Source: Brachypodium distachyon (lineage: Eukaryota > Streptophyta > Magnoliopsida > Poales > Poaceae). Taken from it: 64,000 nucleotides of DNA. The DNA lies in the NCBI RefSeq assembly GCF_000005505.3, contig NC_016133.3:49317237-49381236 (forward strand). The letters are read 5' to 3'. The notes beneath the pieces are model-generated. The model searched no databases, had not been told where the DNA came from, and worked only from the letters and a program-made list of their open reading frames with translations. Both the position numbers and the translations under genes were made by a program. This document shows positions 1 to 12,151 of this stretch, piece by piece. Position 1 is the stretch's first letter. The number at the start of each line of letters is the position of its first letter.

Positions 1-257
1 AATGCTAAGTTGTGCAACCAAAATGAAGGATTTACAAGTTGTTAGACTAAATTGTACATATGTGCCAAGTTTATGGTTCATTGTAAAATTGAGATCACCA
101 AGTTTGCTAAATAAAATCAGTCCATAACCTACATACATGTCAATGCCCACACAGCCAGTGTGGCGTCGGAAAGGGATATCTGGACTGCACGTGAACCGGA
201 ATGTTAAGTTGTGCAATCGAAATGAAGGGATTTACAAGTTATTGGACTCAACTGTAT
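1..257. repeat. diverged direct repeat pair
   Basis: A block of about 57 bases at 1-57 recurs at about 201-257 with a handful of substitutions; both contain taagttgtgcaa and gatttacaagtt. This looks like a relic of a repetitive element whose other end lies outside the window. I see no coding potential in it. Confidence 0.55.
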
Positions 258-434
258 CTATGTAGTGATCCACTGGAATTTCCTCTTCAGCACAAAATTG
301 ACGAGTATGAGGGCACATGCATTTGAACAACTCATGCATTACACAAGCACTTAAACAATGCGTGCAATATACATGTCCATTTAGCTAGTTATGAATACAC
401 ATACTTGCTCTGGCATGATGAAACTTAGTTACTA

Positions 435-547
435 CTCCCTCCGTCCCATATTATTTGTCTCAAATTTGTCCAAATATGAACGTATCTATGCCTAAAAAGC
501 GTCTAGATACATGTAATATTTCGACAATTAATATGTGACGGAGGGAG
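435..547. mobile_element. Stowaway MITE (Tc1/Mariner-derived)
   Basis: The 113-bp element begins CTCCCTCCGT and ends ACGGAGGGAG, and it is flanked on both sides by the dinucleotide TA (433-434 and 548-549). Terminal inverted repeats of this sequence with a TA target duplication define grass Stowaway MITEs. It has no coding capacity. Confidence 0.9.
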
Positions 548-595
548 TATTAATTTGATATAAATTTGTGGATTCTAGATTGTGTACTTTTGCAG

Positions 596-654
596 GAAAA
601 GTCATGGAGGCCGTTAAACAAGGGAAGCTGACTGGTTTCATTTTCCCTAAATAA
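596..654 (+). other. possible terminal exon, unrecognised
   Basis: After a plausible acceptor (ttttgcag, ending at 595) one frame reads KVMEAVKQGKLTGFIFPK and then a TAA stop. This could be the last exon of a gene that starts to the left of the window. The peptide is too short to name a family, and no preceding exon is visible here. Confidence 0.2.
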
Positions 655-1196
655 CACTAGTTTCCTTAATGTTCTGACAAGATGAGACTGAACTACGTTC
701 AGGTGCAGGACTATTCCTTGTTCAACTTTTCTCCCAAGGGTGGATTCTATCCAGTCCTCATGCAGCTCTTCTCTTATATTTGCAACTACCCCTATCCCCT
801 GAAACCTTGATTCATTGGCTGTTGCTTGGCTATCATTTCTTCTAGGAATATACTGCTTCTGTTTACATGTTATGCCATGAAACTGCATGGAAATGACATG
901 GTTGATTTCTGTTTTCTAGTGACCTAGGTTAGGTTGCCTATTTAGCAATAAATAAATAGCTAGTTCTTAGTTTTGTTCTTGACATACCACCCCCTCTATA
1001 TATTCAATTTATGTTGTGGTAATTCTATTTGTGGTTGCCGCCAGTAGTTATGTCCCTTTTGTTATGTGGACTTTGTCGAACATTTGTTGGATAACTGCAA
1101 CAGTTAGTTGAAACCCTGGTAGTTGCTTTCTTTTACCCTGCGCGTAAATGGCACCGCTGGTGGAAAAGAGAGTCAAAAGCATGTCGGTATTAGGGA

Positions 1197-2093
1197 ATAT
1201 ACTTGTGCTCAGCTGCTGCAGATGGAAATCTTGCAGCACAGGCAACCTCTGCTATGCATTCTACAACAAATCTGAAGGTACCTTTTCGGAACAACATACG
1301 TTGTGAACTGAAATGCTATTTGGCTTCGTTGTTAATCTTGTCTCTATTTTGTTGTTTTCATCAATTTCAATATCAAGGTAAATTCTTCTGCAGCCTCAGA
1401 TTTCTCGAATGCAAAATGTCTAGAAATAGAAGAATGACAATAGGCTTTTATTGAACAAGCCTTTGGAGCCTTGAGAAGTTGCAAGGTCTGCACCGTTATT
1501 TGATTATATCCTCTGCTCATCTAGTGGGAATTGAACTTTACTTTGTGAAACATTTATTAGCTTTGTGTGGATTAGGGTGTTTAAGGTGGAGAAGTACACT
1601 TGTACCTTATATATTGTATTCAATCCTAGTATTATATGTAGTTGCATCATTCATGCAACCCACAGGGCCAGGCTGAGGTGATCAAATCCAAGACAACCCA
1701 ACTATGCACTTACTACGGCCTGAAGGCTGTGTGGTTGCACGCTCAAGTAAATTCTTATTTCCAAATAATATTAAACCGTCTGGGCTAGATCTTTCTGTCA
1801 AAAAGTTTGCTGACAGCTCTAGATACATTTCTTCTCTTCAGAGATTCATGTAACCATGTTACCTTGTTTAAATCTGCAGTTTGTTCTATTTATATGCCCT
1901 TGCAAAGTCTGCTCAAATCATTCAAGGTATGTGAATTAGCGGTGCATAGGCAAACAAGCTTAATGTAGTATAGCTGCCTCTTCTGTGGTCTATCCTGCAT
2001 TTTGACCATTTGCAGGCATCAGAGTATGTCTGGATTTGCATGGCTCTGGGATTTGGCCCAGTCGGTTTTGTATCCAAAATCGTGGGAGTCTTC
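1197..2093 (+). other. exon-like scraps of an unassigned gene or pseudogene
   Basis: Several short open stretches are bounded by splice-like sites. Examples are 1203-1281 (with AAQATSAMHSTTNLK), 1666-1746 (with AEVIKSKTTQLCTYYGLKAV, then gtaaat) and 1880-1926 after ctgcag. The reading phases do not join cleanly, and stops interrupt 1430-1455. I do not recognise a family. It may be a real multi-exon gene whose structure I cannot resolve, or a degraded one. Confidence 0.2.
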
Positions 2094-2374
2094 TAAGAGT
2101 GGAAATTCTTACTTGGAAGGTTCTGTAGCTGTTTCTGTCAAAATTTGTTAGTCGTAATTAACTGGTGTCCATATTAGATCAGCCTAGTATTTGTACAGTG
2201 TGTAGTGTGTAGTGGGAGCAGTGTGATTGCATTTTTCAATTCTAGACTGCTAGTATTTAGACGATGATGAAACTGCTCCAGAAAAGTTGCGATTCTTCAA
2301 TCCTCTGGCACGATATTTGGTCTGTTTATTGTCATTTATGAACTTTGCGAGTAGTATCATTTTGGAAAACATTA

Positions 2375-5248
2375 CTCCCTGATATCGCGCGGTCGTTTTT
2401 GCGAAAAAAACCCTGACAAATTTCCGACATAACCGTTCAGTCCTCGCTCATCTTCCTCCCCGCGGGCTCGTCTTCCTCGCAGCGCTCCCTCGCTGCAGCT
2501 CCGCTCGCACGCGCAGATCCCCGGCGCTGCTCCCCTCGCCCGATGGATAGCTCGCCTTGGTTTCCCCCCCCCACGGGCTGCTCCCGCTCCGCTACCCCGT
2601 GCTGCGCCCCCCTCCCCTGTCCAAGATTTGATTATTCCGGCGATGGGCTGGTACTGCGGTTCGAGCTGAGCATAGGGAGAGGCCGTGAAGGTTGCACCTC
2701 TGCCGCCGCTCCTCGTCCCGCTGCCGGCCGCCGACCGCGCCGACGCGTGGGGCAAGGATTGGAGTATTTCTACTCCGCTCCGTCGTGCTGCCCAGGAGGC
2801 GGACACATGGTCCCCCACCGCTGGGATCTTCGCCGCCGGCGACCCCCTGCTCACCACATGCGCTTCCTTCCTCGACGCCTTGCTCACCACAGCCGCAGGT
2901 ACCCATCCTCTGTCGCCACTCATGCCTCTGCAGTTATGAGTGATTTGGTTCAGAAACGTTGTTCTTTTCCTTGAAATTCGGGCCAGCAATTTGGTTCAGA
3001 AACGTTGCTCTGTTAGTGGGAAATTTCGTGCGGAAAGAAAACCCACTGAATTTTATTCTTCCGCTAAGACACAGATTAACATCTATGGTTCGACAAATTG
3101 TTGGTTGGGTGATTACCCCAATGATCTTGTAAATGTAATGAACAAGGAGTGTACTCCTAATGATTAATATATAGCATTTACGTTGCAAAAAATAACATCT
3201 ATGGTTCGAACTCAATGCACTCCTGAAGAGATGTCTCTATCAAGGAAGAGTTCAGTTTATGCTTTGGGAACTTAGTTCAGTTTCCTACTCTTAGTTGATT
3301 GGAGTACAACTACTTGGAGTATTACTTTAAGAAATGAATCTTTATGCTTTGGGTAGCTTGCAATGTTTCAGTCTTATGGGCCTTTTGTAGACCAGTTCAA
3401 CATCAAGTTCCTGCTGTGTCCTCTGTTGCTTTAGCATGAACTGTTCATGCTCAGAGAACAATTTCTGAAAAGTTTTAGTTTCAATTTCTCTATCACAGAG
3501 AACAATTTCTGAATATTCTCTAACATTCTCTAGCATCAATGTTTCAGTTTCTCTAGCATGAACAAGGATATAAGATAATAACAACAACAGATCTTAACTT
3601 ACTGCTTCCTGAGCAAATTACTATGCCACTCCAATTTGCTGCAAATTATGGTCAATTTCAGATAGGGAGTACAATCTCTCTTTATGCACTGGGATTTTGC
3701 TGCAAACACGGCCAATTTCAGATCCAACCTATGCAAGCACTGGAATCTCCCAATTTGCTGCACTGGGAGTACAATCTGTAGATTTAACAGGACTAGTCAA
3801 ATGGTTATTTTTATAATCCATACATTTTCAAGGTGCTAACAGATTATTGTCCCTTTTCAATGTTCCAACAGATGCTGATATTGTGTGTGAATCTGGATCA
3901 AAAGGCCTGCACCATCATATAGGCATGCATATTTGCATAAATTAAGGGACATTACAAGGTAAACACTGAACTGGCAGTGTTGTTGCTTCCAGTTTCTGAC
4001 TGTTCTGCATTGCCATAATGTTGTTGCTTCCAGTTTCTTATTGTTCTGCATTGCTTAGCATGGGTAAACACTGAACTGGCAGCTCCTATTTGCATAGGTT
4101 ATTGTTCCAATGACCTGATGTGTAACTGTTCTAACCAGTTAACTCTGCAGCCATGTACCACTAATGTACATGTACCAGTTAACTCACAACATAACCAGCC
4201 TCAATCTCTTTTTGCTAGAGAAAAGAAGAAAAAAGGCATCGCTTCCAGTGCCACACTTTAGTTGTTAGCTAGCACAGGAGAACTAACAACAGATCAAACA
4301 ATGAACAACGGAACAGTGAAAAGAAAACCAGGACTGCATCAACATGGTGAACAAAATGCCTGATAAACAAATTAAATTCAGTTTGCTGCTCTGATAAACA
4401 ACTGTAATTTGGTTACAAGTATGGTCTTGTTACAAGAGACAATATATTGCTGAACTGCTGGAGGAACCACATGTATTGAATTGGTGCTTGAACATAGTTC
4501 TATGGTGCTGCAATACCACAGGAGGATCCTTTGCATCTGTAATTTGGTTACAGGAGGAACAACATATATTGAACAACTGTTTGGTGGTTTACTTCTCCAG
4601 ATAAGTACTTGACTGTTCTTGACTGATCTGTAATTTGGTTCAGCTAGCATGTTCAGTTAACTGTTCTTGACTGATTTTGGTTGCGAAATTGAACCCGACG
4701 CATGCTCTGCAGGGAGTGAAATTGAATCTCGTCCTCGTCCAGGTCTTCGGCGACCTCCTTCCTTGGCGGAGCGGCGGCAGACGGCGAGGGGCTGCAGAGG
4801 AGGGAGCTGCGGACGGGGGGGAGAATGACGGCGGGAGCGGCGAGGGGGCTGTGGAGGAGAGAGCTGCAGACGCGCGCGGGGAAGCGGCGCGGCTAGCAGG
4901 CCTGCCGGCGACCTCCTTCTTCGGCTAGCAGGCCCGCCGGCGACCTCCTTCCTCCTCCGCCGAGCTCTGGCGGGAGGCCGGCGGGAACTCCGGTCGCGCG
5001 AGGGCAACGGGAGGCCGGTGCGAGCTCTGGCGGCGCGAGGGCAGGGGGAGGCCGACGGGAGATACGGCTGCACGTGGGCAGCGGGAGCTCCAGCTGCGCG
5101 AGGCCAGCAGGACGGCGACGGACAGAGGTCAAGATTTCAGTTTGAATTTGAGATATGAATTAAAAATTTCAAAGTTGAGGGATATTTTTGCAAATTTTCA
5201 TTTGAACTGGAAGGGGGGAAGCTGCGACATCCTTTCATGGAGAGGGAG
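2375..5248. mobile_element. possible large CTCCCT-ended element
   Basis: The interval starts CTCCCTGATATC and ends AGAGGGAG, and TA lies immediately outside both ends (2373-2374, 5249-5250). Just inside each end the sequence carries a similar motif (TTTGCGAAAAAAACCCT on the left; the inverse of the right end reads TTTGCAAAAATATCCCT). Both ends pass into GC-rich sequence (2440-2900, 4730-5110). The middle is AT-rich and full of short direct repeats, such as ttgttgcttccagtttct near 3970 and 4020. No transposase ORF is visible, so if it is an element it is non-autonomous. The 6-bp terminal match could be chance. Confidence 0.35.
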
Positions 5249-5699
5249 TAGTACATTTTCAACGTGAATAAACATGTGAAACAGTTCTAAGAAACATGAC
5301 GAGTACAAAATAAAGAAATTGTATCAGCACAAAAACTAGTGGAAACTGCAACGCAGCCACTATTGGCTCCTTCCACATCATTCAGCTGGTTTCAGCTGCC
5401 AATCACTGCCCGTGCATGCCAGCAACCGATATGTAATTTTCCGGATATGTAATCACATGCAGCATACATGTTTTTTTTTGTTTTTCTTGCACACTCAAAT
5501 GTCACCCTGTCACCCAAGTACATTTTTTCTGTGCACGACGTACATGGTTATACTCAGTTTACGTGAAACTTCATACTGCACCAAATTTTAACCAACATGT
5601 ACCACGTTTCGTCCATTGACGGGCAGGGGCTTTGTCCCCTTTGTATCAGGCGAAATTTTCACAAACAATTACATTAGAGCACGTACCAGTTTAAGGGGG

Positions 5700-6110
5700 T
5701 GAAGTCAGCCGCTCGTGCGAGGCTCTCGGGCTGCCAACGCAAGGTTTCGGCGTGTTTGGATCTTTGGAGTGCAGCTGCGTGAGCGGGTGTAACGTGTCCT
5801 CCGGTTTGTGGCGGGGACTGACTTGGCTAGCCTCGGTGGCAGACGACAAGGTTCAGGGTGCATCGTCTTGGCTGCTAATCTAGTGCGGTCGGCCCTCGTG
5901 CGTGGGAGGCATGGTTGCGGCAGGGGGCTCTGGGATAACAGTCTCGGGTTTGGTCATGGTTGTTTGGTCTTTCTGTCAATAGTGGGGCTTCGTCACTTTT
6001 GTATCAGGTTTTCGTCTCATTTTTCGTAACTGGCGATTCTATTTCTTCTACGATGAAATGCAGGAATTCCTTGCCTCTTGAGTTGTCCGAAAACAACAAT
6101 ACAACATCCT
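5700..6110 (+). mobile_element. possible LINE 3' tail
   Basis: The stretch resembles the non-coding 3' end of grass LINEs. It is G/T-rich and passes through ttctacgatgaaatgcagg, a short pyrimidine-rich segment and an A-rich end (gaaaacaacaatacaac). It has no protein domain and no clear target duplication, so the call is tentative. Confidence 0.3.
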
Positions 6111-6485
6111 TCTTTTATACGATTTCATGTTATTTAGGAAAGGCTAGGAAAAAAAGGTCTTCTTGTGAAGAGAGCATTTCTTAGTTAAGAGAAGACCCGA
6201 GCCTTCTCTTTATTTCACATCAGAACTCGTCCTATGCAGTGGCGATACCAAGACTCTAATCCTGTGATGTAAAATACACTATCATGTATTGTTTTTTTTA
6301 ACCTTTACCTTATTTCTATGATTGTTCACATAAATTTACATTGATTTTGCTAAAGAATTGCGTGGTCAGTTGACCACACAGCCTTGCAAATGATAAAAAG
6401 GCGAGGTTAAGAGAAGGCCGAGGAGTATGTTATTGGAACACGAAAGTAATACCACTGAATTCAATTCGTATTGATTTTTTTAGTA

Positions 6486-6590
6486 CTCCCTCCGACCCAT
6501 ATTATTTGTCTCATATTTGTCCAATGTATCTATGTTAAAAAAACGTCTAGATACATGTAATATTTCGACAAGTAATTCGGTTGGAGAGAG
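6486..6590. mobile_element. Stowaway MITE
   Basis: Ends CTCCCTCCGA and (inverted) CTCTCTCCAA, with TA on both sides (6484-6485, 6591-6592). The interior closely resembles the Stowaway at 435-547 (ccatattatttgtctca, cgtctagatacatgtaatat), so the two are members of one family. Confidence 0.85.
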
Positions 6591-7619
6591 TAGCATAGCT
6601 TGGATACAAGTGCCAAATATAATTTGTCCAATGGTTGATCAAAGTTTCACGTAAAAAGTCATATAATTTGGAAACAGGGAGTATTGTTTGCTTGCCAAAA
6701 ATACATGTATGATTTAAGGACGTATCATGTGAAAACCTTCTAAAGTTTGAGAACTTTTAGAGAATGATCTTGTTGTAAAGGACACTCGACCAATTTCTTT
6801 TTTGATCCCCGGAGTTATCCGTATATCCCATTCCCTTGTCTGATACAACTCTCCCCTCCGTGGTCTCCTGTTTCCCTCTTTGATCCCGCGATTCTCTTCC
6901 ACATCGACTACCGACGAGGTACTGTTCTATCCTTATCCCCTTCCATACCGTGGAAGCTTCTTCTAGATGTTTCAATCAGCGCACACGCCCCCGCGCGGGC
7001 GACCGCAGTTGTACTTTCCCGGCTCAATCCCTAGATTCCCTCACAATTTGGCACAGGCGCACAGCCATGTGCGAGGTTACTTGCCTGCTGTTGTCGTCTC
7101 AAACTCTCAATGTGTCCGTTCCCAATTGCGAGGTTACTTTAGCACGGCAGCAGATTTGGTAGAATCGCCAGCGCGCGGGCATGCACTTGGGTTTTTTATT
7201 TTCGGTTACCATGGCGAATCAAAAGATCGCTCAGGATTTTTCTTGCGTCTGTTCCGCCCCTTTGCGTCCTTAACTGGTAGTCTGGTACCATCTTTGATTG
7301 ATGCGGGAATCAGTGTGAAAAACGAACAAACAAAACTATAATGTCCATTATCTTAATCGAATGGTGCCAATTCATGGTGTACAGATTTGTCTGTGAGACG
7401 TTTGGTTTTGATTAATATCTTCTGCCTCATCTGTCCTTTTTGTGTTATAGTTTACATTTTGTGGATATGGTTTTTAGCAGATAGAGATGTTCGGAAACTA
7501 TGGTTCACGACCAAGCAAGCCTTAATACTCAGCATGTTGATAAATCGTTATTTTGAGATGTTCACCTGGTAAGACTGCAGGTTCTCAAGTGTTGTCGATG
7601 TCCTGTGTCTTCTACCACA

Positions 7620-9029
7620 ATGAAAGCTAATGAATCCAGAAAGGCAAGGTTCGTGACCCTCCAAGTTTTGAACTGATTGTTCAAAATAATCATTCGACCA
7701 CTAAATCTTAAAATGAGCATGATCAATAATTGTAGGGGCCATGTGAAATGGAACGAAGAAAACCTGAATGATATCGAGTCAACTAAACCAGTAAGACAGA
7801 AAATCGCTGAGCCTAAGACCCCATACCACCCTATGCTTGATGAACATGAAGGTATGTGATTTGGGTCCTGCACACTGAATCCTGCCTATGGCTGTGTGCA
7901 TCGGTTGATTGCAGAGGCCAGGGGCGTGACCTCCTTTTCGAAAGAAAAAAGCACTGTCCTGCCTTTTTATAGTATAGTCATGAAATTTTTCATACAGCAT
8001 GCGCTTAATGATGTCTTCTGATATTAAGGATCTGTGTCACCAAAAAGATGTATTGAAGAGTCAGGGGATAAGTCCCCCCCCCATGTTGACGCCATTACAT
8101 CCGCTTTGATGCAAGCTGTTTCAAGTGGAAATTTTTCAGCCAGAGATAGTTGGGAATCATGTGGCATTGAAGAACAAGCCATAAATCAAGGCAAAGGTTT
8201 GTAATCTGCAAAAGAATTCGCATTGACAATTTGTTCAGATATATATTTCCCTTCTACCTTATCCTTTTCATGAGTATCTAATATTTTTAGGCTTGCTATA
8301 ACTCATACAAATAAAAAACAGAAAAGGAAAGGGATAAATCAGTATTTTGCCTACATGGTTGATCAATTAATCGGATACCATGATATACAAATATTATGTT
8401 AAATGTCAACTTCCAGTTGATTTAAATTGCAAATTCAGAAGCTATTAACACAGAGAAAATTCACCTTGTTACCAACTTAGTATACTTGTCAATCAATTGT
8501 CATGTAGTATAATACTATCTATTTAAGTTTACGCCTTTCTTTAGCCTGGTTGCTTTTGTGTTCACTCCAATCATGTTTCTTTTCATTCAATTCTCTAGTA
8601 CTAATGGTATCAAAAGCATAAACTGAATCGTCTGCTTTTGGTTGAAACATAAATAAGTGAGGAGCTATTTTGGTGTATTTACTAGGTTATAGTGCTTGAA
8701 TAATTGCAAATTGAGAAAAGTTCTTTTTTCCTGACAAGTTAAGTTTTTACACGGATAGTTGCCAATGGCAAGATCGTTTCAAGCTGCAATGAGTTTTGCT
8801 ATCAGTTTCAAGTACTGTTTGACCCTTGCCTTTTTTCATTATCTTTTGATTATAAGAACGTTTTTCTTTCTAAAAAACATGCTCATTTGTAGATTTTGAA
8901 GAACACCGGAAGGCTCACTATGATGAATTCCGCAAGGTGCAGGAACATCTTCAGAAGGGAACCCTGTCTGGTGAAACTGATGAATATTTGAACTCCGAAG
9001 TGTCGATCAACAAACCCTCGACGAGTTGA
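7620..9029 (+). CDS. protein phosphatase inhibitor 2 (I-2 family), four exons
   Basis: Predicted join of 7620-7648, 7736-7851, 8029-8196 and 8893-9029, giving 149 residues. The family binds and inhibits type-1 protein phosphatase (PP1) in nucleus and cytosol. The diagnostic block is in exon 2: [11 protein letters not shown] followed by [20 protein letters not shown], the conserved N-terminal I-2 signature and PP1-contact region. Exon 4 opens with the second conserved block, [14 protein letters not shown], corresponding to the HYNE segment that enters the PP1 active site. The middle exon ([14 protein letters not shown], then SALMQAV) is low-conservation linker, as usual. Phases join without a gap. 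Exon 1 (MKANESRKA) is the least certain part because only the frame and a GT site support it; an alternative upstream start would change few residues. Introns 1 and 2 are short, while intron 3 is about 700 bp. Confidence 0.85.
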
Positions 9030-10164
9030 CCGGTGGTTGGAATGGTTTCAAGTTAGGGAATCATGACTACTATATATGTTGGATATATTAGCTAGCTTTA
9101 AACTGAAACTGTTCTATGTTTTCTTGACCAGCTTGTGCAAATGCATGTTTCCTTTCTTACAACCTCTGGTCTGCTTCTCCCATAGCAGTTGCGGCCTCTT
9201 CTCTCTGGTAGTGCCAGGAGGCTGGCGCTGGTCTGTCTGTGTGCGTTTGGCATGTCTTTGTTGCGTTTGTCGCGACATCGGTGTGAGAGGGCTTGGCCCT
9301 GTCTGTATCGGTTTGCACCATATTTTATTGTTAATTTTTTTTGAAAGTATATTTTTCTGTTAATTAACTGGACAGACATCTTCTTTTGGCAAAGCTTTTT
9401 CCTCGGTTCAAAAACATGTCAGGCAAAATTTTGGCATCGTAGCTGAGAATATTCCTTGAGTATATTTGCTGCTGGGAATAATCTTGTTCATTCACTTGCT
9501 GGGCATTGATTGAAATGCCAAAGGCGAAGAGTTCCACACACCCATATTTGTAGACGCTGATTAGACTCGCAAGTGAGCTTCTTGAATCTTGATCACGCTG
9601 TTATTGGAGCAACATACTGTTGGAAATGAGCAGAATACTGCTTTTTCCTTGTTTAAGGATGAGAAATACATGGAATTATCCTTGTATGTAGTACCCTCCT
9701 AACATGTAACCTATGATTCACGAAAGAAGAACTCATCGTTATTGTCAAAAAAAAAAGAACTCATACCTATGTCTCGTTAAAATAATAATCTGAACTTATC
9801 TAACGATGCTTAGCGCCTTAGCCACCATCAAACCCATATGTGAAAAAAGAACAACGAGGCGTTTCAATCTGGTGTATCACCGTATATGTGCCTATGAAAC
9901 GCGCTATGAAAACACTCTAGAATTTCTTCCCTGTTTTATGGGAACTGAAATATCTCCGGCAAGGCTCCGGTTAAGTGACGGGCCGGGCCCGGGCCGGCCC
10001 GTTGGTCCCCAATAGGTCTACCTGCGAACGGAACAAGATAGAACGCAACTCCAAAGTCCCAAGCCGGCTTCATCTCCTCACCTCCCGTTACTCTTCCTCA
10101 CCGAGTCACCGACCACTCTACCCTCTCTACCAGGCGCTTCGCTTCCCCCAGCAGGCCGGCGGCG
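9030..10164. other. intergenic, I-2 3' side and mTERF5 5' side
   Basis: No gene is supported here. The first few hundred bases are probably the I-2 3' UTR (T-rich). A GC-rich palindromic run (gggccgggcccgggccggccc) sits at about 9980-10003, close to the mTERF5 5' leader. Open frames around 9076-9379 have no recognisable domain and conflict on the two strands. Confidence 0.5.
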
Positions 10165-12151
10165 ATGACGAGCCTGCAGGCGGCCCCGCGCCTCAGACTC
10201 CACCTGGCCCCGTGCGAGCCCCGCGGCCGGCTGCTTCCGCCGTCGAGGCTCGTCCTCTCCCCGTCCTCCTGCAGGTAGGCGCGCTTCCCTGCTCGCTCGC
10301 CCTTAATGCCATTGGTTCTGTAATTCTGTTGCCGCATGCGTTAGTATTGGACTTCTGGTTGAGTACAAATTGGGACTTCTGGATGTTGCCTCTTCATTAT
10401 ACAGTATGGACTATGGAGGCGGAGCAAATCTAGCCAAGGTTTAAAATCATGTGTTTGACAACAAATAAAGGTTTTAGAGATTTTCGAAATGCGAATCAGC
10501 AAGTATGCTGCCAAATGTTAGGGGTTGTATATGTGTGTTTACTACAGTATTAAGCTTCTCGTGCCATACTTCATTGGTTATTGTCTCCAACATACTACTG
10601 CTTATCGCGTCTTCTATTTGTGCAGGCTTTACACTCTCATATCCAGACAACTTCCCATTTGCAATGCACAATCATGTGAGGTTATCCATTCACCCCTTAT
10701 TAAGGTGTCTCCTCCATGGAGTATGTGATACGCACAGGTTATATTTATGGTCCACGACAACTCTATGCATTGCAGATGCTGATGATTTACTGGTAGCTAG
10801 TGCGCAAAGCTCCACCATTGCTCGCTCAAGGTTGCTTGCTGCAGAAAGAGAGGAAGCAAAGGCTGTGCTATCGCTTTTCTTAAGGCAGAAAGGTTTGAGA
10901 AGTGCGGTGGCTGCACGTATCGCCAACAAATCAGATGGTTTCATTGAGCACCTGGTTTCAAAGCTCCAGATTGCTTACAGATCTCGATATGCTGAAGGTT
11001 CGCGTCCTGAATTTGCCATCTTTATACTTGTGTCTGGTAGGTTCTCAATATCTCACTACATGCATATCTATTTTTCAGGAAGGGAGTTGAGCACACCTGA
11101 AATCAGAGATGCTCTCCTCCCATATCTAGAAGCTCTTTCTAAAGAACATGGAGATGGTTTGTTCGAGGTGGTGGAGAACTTCCCTGATCCTTTTGCTGCG
11201 GAAAGGGAATCCTTGTCTTACTCGATGGTACTTACACCGACAAGCTCCAATAAACAGAAGGCAATTGCTCGAGTAAGCACACCAACCTCAGGGGGAGCCC
11301 TGCCTGAGCTAGTGCTCTACCTACTGGACTTTGGCATGGATCATGAGGAGATCAAGAATATCGTGCGCAAGTTCCCAGCATTTGCGTATTACAATGTGGA
11401 TCGTAAGATAAAGCCCCTGGTGGATCTACTGCTTGAGCTTGGTGTGCCAAGGTCAAGCATACCCGGAATCATCAGGAAGAGACCTCAGCTATGTGGAATC
11501 AGCTTAACAGATAATCTGAAACCTATGATGGCCTATATGGAAAATATTGGTGTCAACAAAGCTCAGTGGGGCAAGGTGCTATGCCGGTTCCCTGCATTTC
11601 TCACATATAGCAGGCAGAAGGTGGAGGTAACAGTGAGCTACCTTACTGAGCTAGGAGTTTCTAGTGAAAACATTGGCAAGATCCTGACACGATGTCCTCA
11701 TCTCATGAGCTACAGTGTTAACGACAACCTCAGGCCAACTGCTGAATACTTTCGGTCCATTGGTGCAGATGCTGCATCTCTCATTCAGAAATGCCCCCAG
11801 GCCTTTGGTCTGAACATCGAGTCAAAGCTGAAGCCGATCACAAAGTTTTTTCTGGATAGAGAGTTCAGCATCGAGGAAATTGGCATTATGGTGAATAGAT
11901 TTGGTATTATTCACACACTCAGTTTGGAAGAAAATCTGCTCCCAAAATACGAATACTTCCTGACAATGGGTTACCCAAGGTATGAACTTGTGAAGTTTCC
12001 ACAATACTTCGGGTACAGCTTAGAGCAGCGGATAAAACCTCGCTATGCTCGGATGACCGGGTGTGGAGTAAGGTTGATTTTGAACCAGATGCTGTCAATC
12101 TCAGATAGCAGATTTCAGGAAATCCTGCAAAAGAAGATGGATAAAGCGTGA
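10165..12151 (+). CDS. MTERF5: chloroplast mTERF5-type transcription factor, four exons
   Basis: Predicted join of 10165-10274, 10626-10675, 10776-10997 and 11079-12151, 484 residues. The protein starts MTSLQAAPRLRLHLAPCEPRG, rich in R/S/L and poor in acids, typical of a plastid transit peptide. From about residue 200 come tandem mTERF repeats with the leucine-rich, proline-marked pattern of the family (ELVLYLLDFGMDHEEIKNI, LELGVPRSSIPGIIRKRPQL, LTELGVSSENIGKILTRCPH). The C-terminus (KFPQYFGYSLEQRIKPRYA) matches what I know of MTERF5/MDA1, which in Arabidopsis binds plastid DNA and promotes psbEFLJ transcription. An 81-bp intron (10998-11078) is a multiple of three and stop-free, so a naive reading frame runs through it; removing it gives the family-typical RYAEGRELSTPEI. 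Starting at 10505, inside intron 1, would lose the transit peptide. The family is sure; the MTERF5 sub-type is likely. Confidence 0.88.

Noticed and set aside
2372..2989. Overlapping GC-rich frames on both strands
   Set aside because: No domain, biased composition only; they fall inside a probable repeat.
6967..7341. A 124-residue frame upstream of inhibitor-2
   Set aside because: No recognised domain, no splice link to the inhibitor-2 exons in frame; more likely leader or intergenic sequence.
10505..10775. Using the long open frame from 10505 as the mTERF5 start
   Set aside because: The first 90 codons are intronic sequence; the spliced model from 10165 gives a transit-peptide-like N-terminus and consistent phases.
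10998..11078. Treating this in-frame 81-bp segment as coding in mTERF5
   Set aside because: It has GT...AG borders, and removing it restores the conserved RYAEGRELSTPEI junction.
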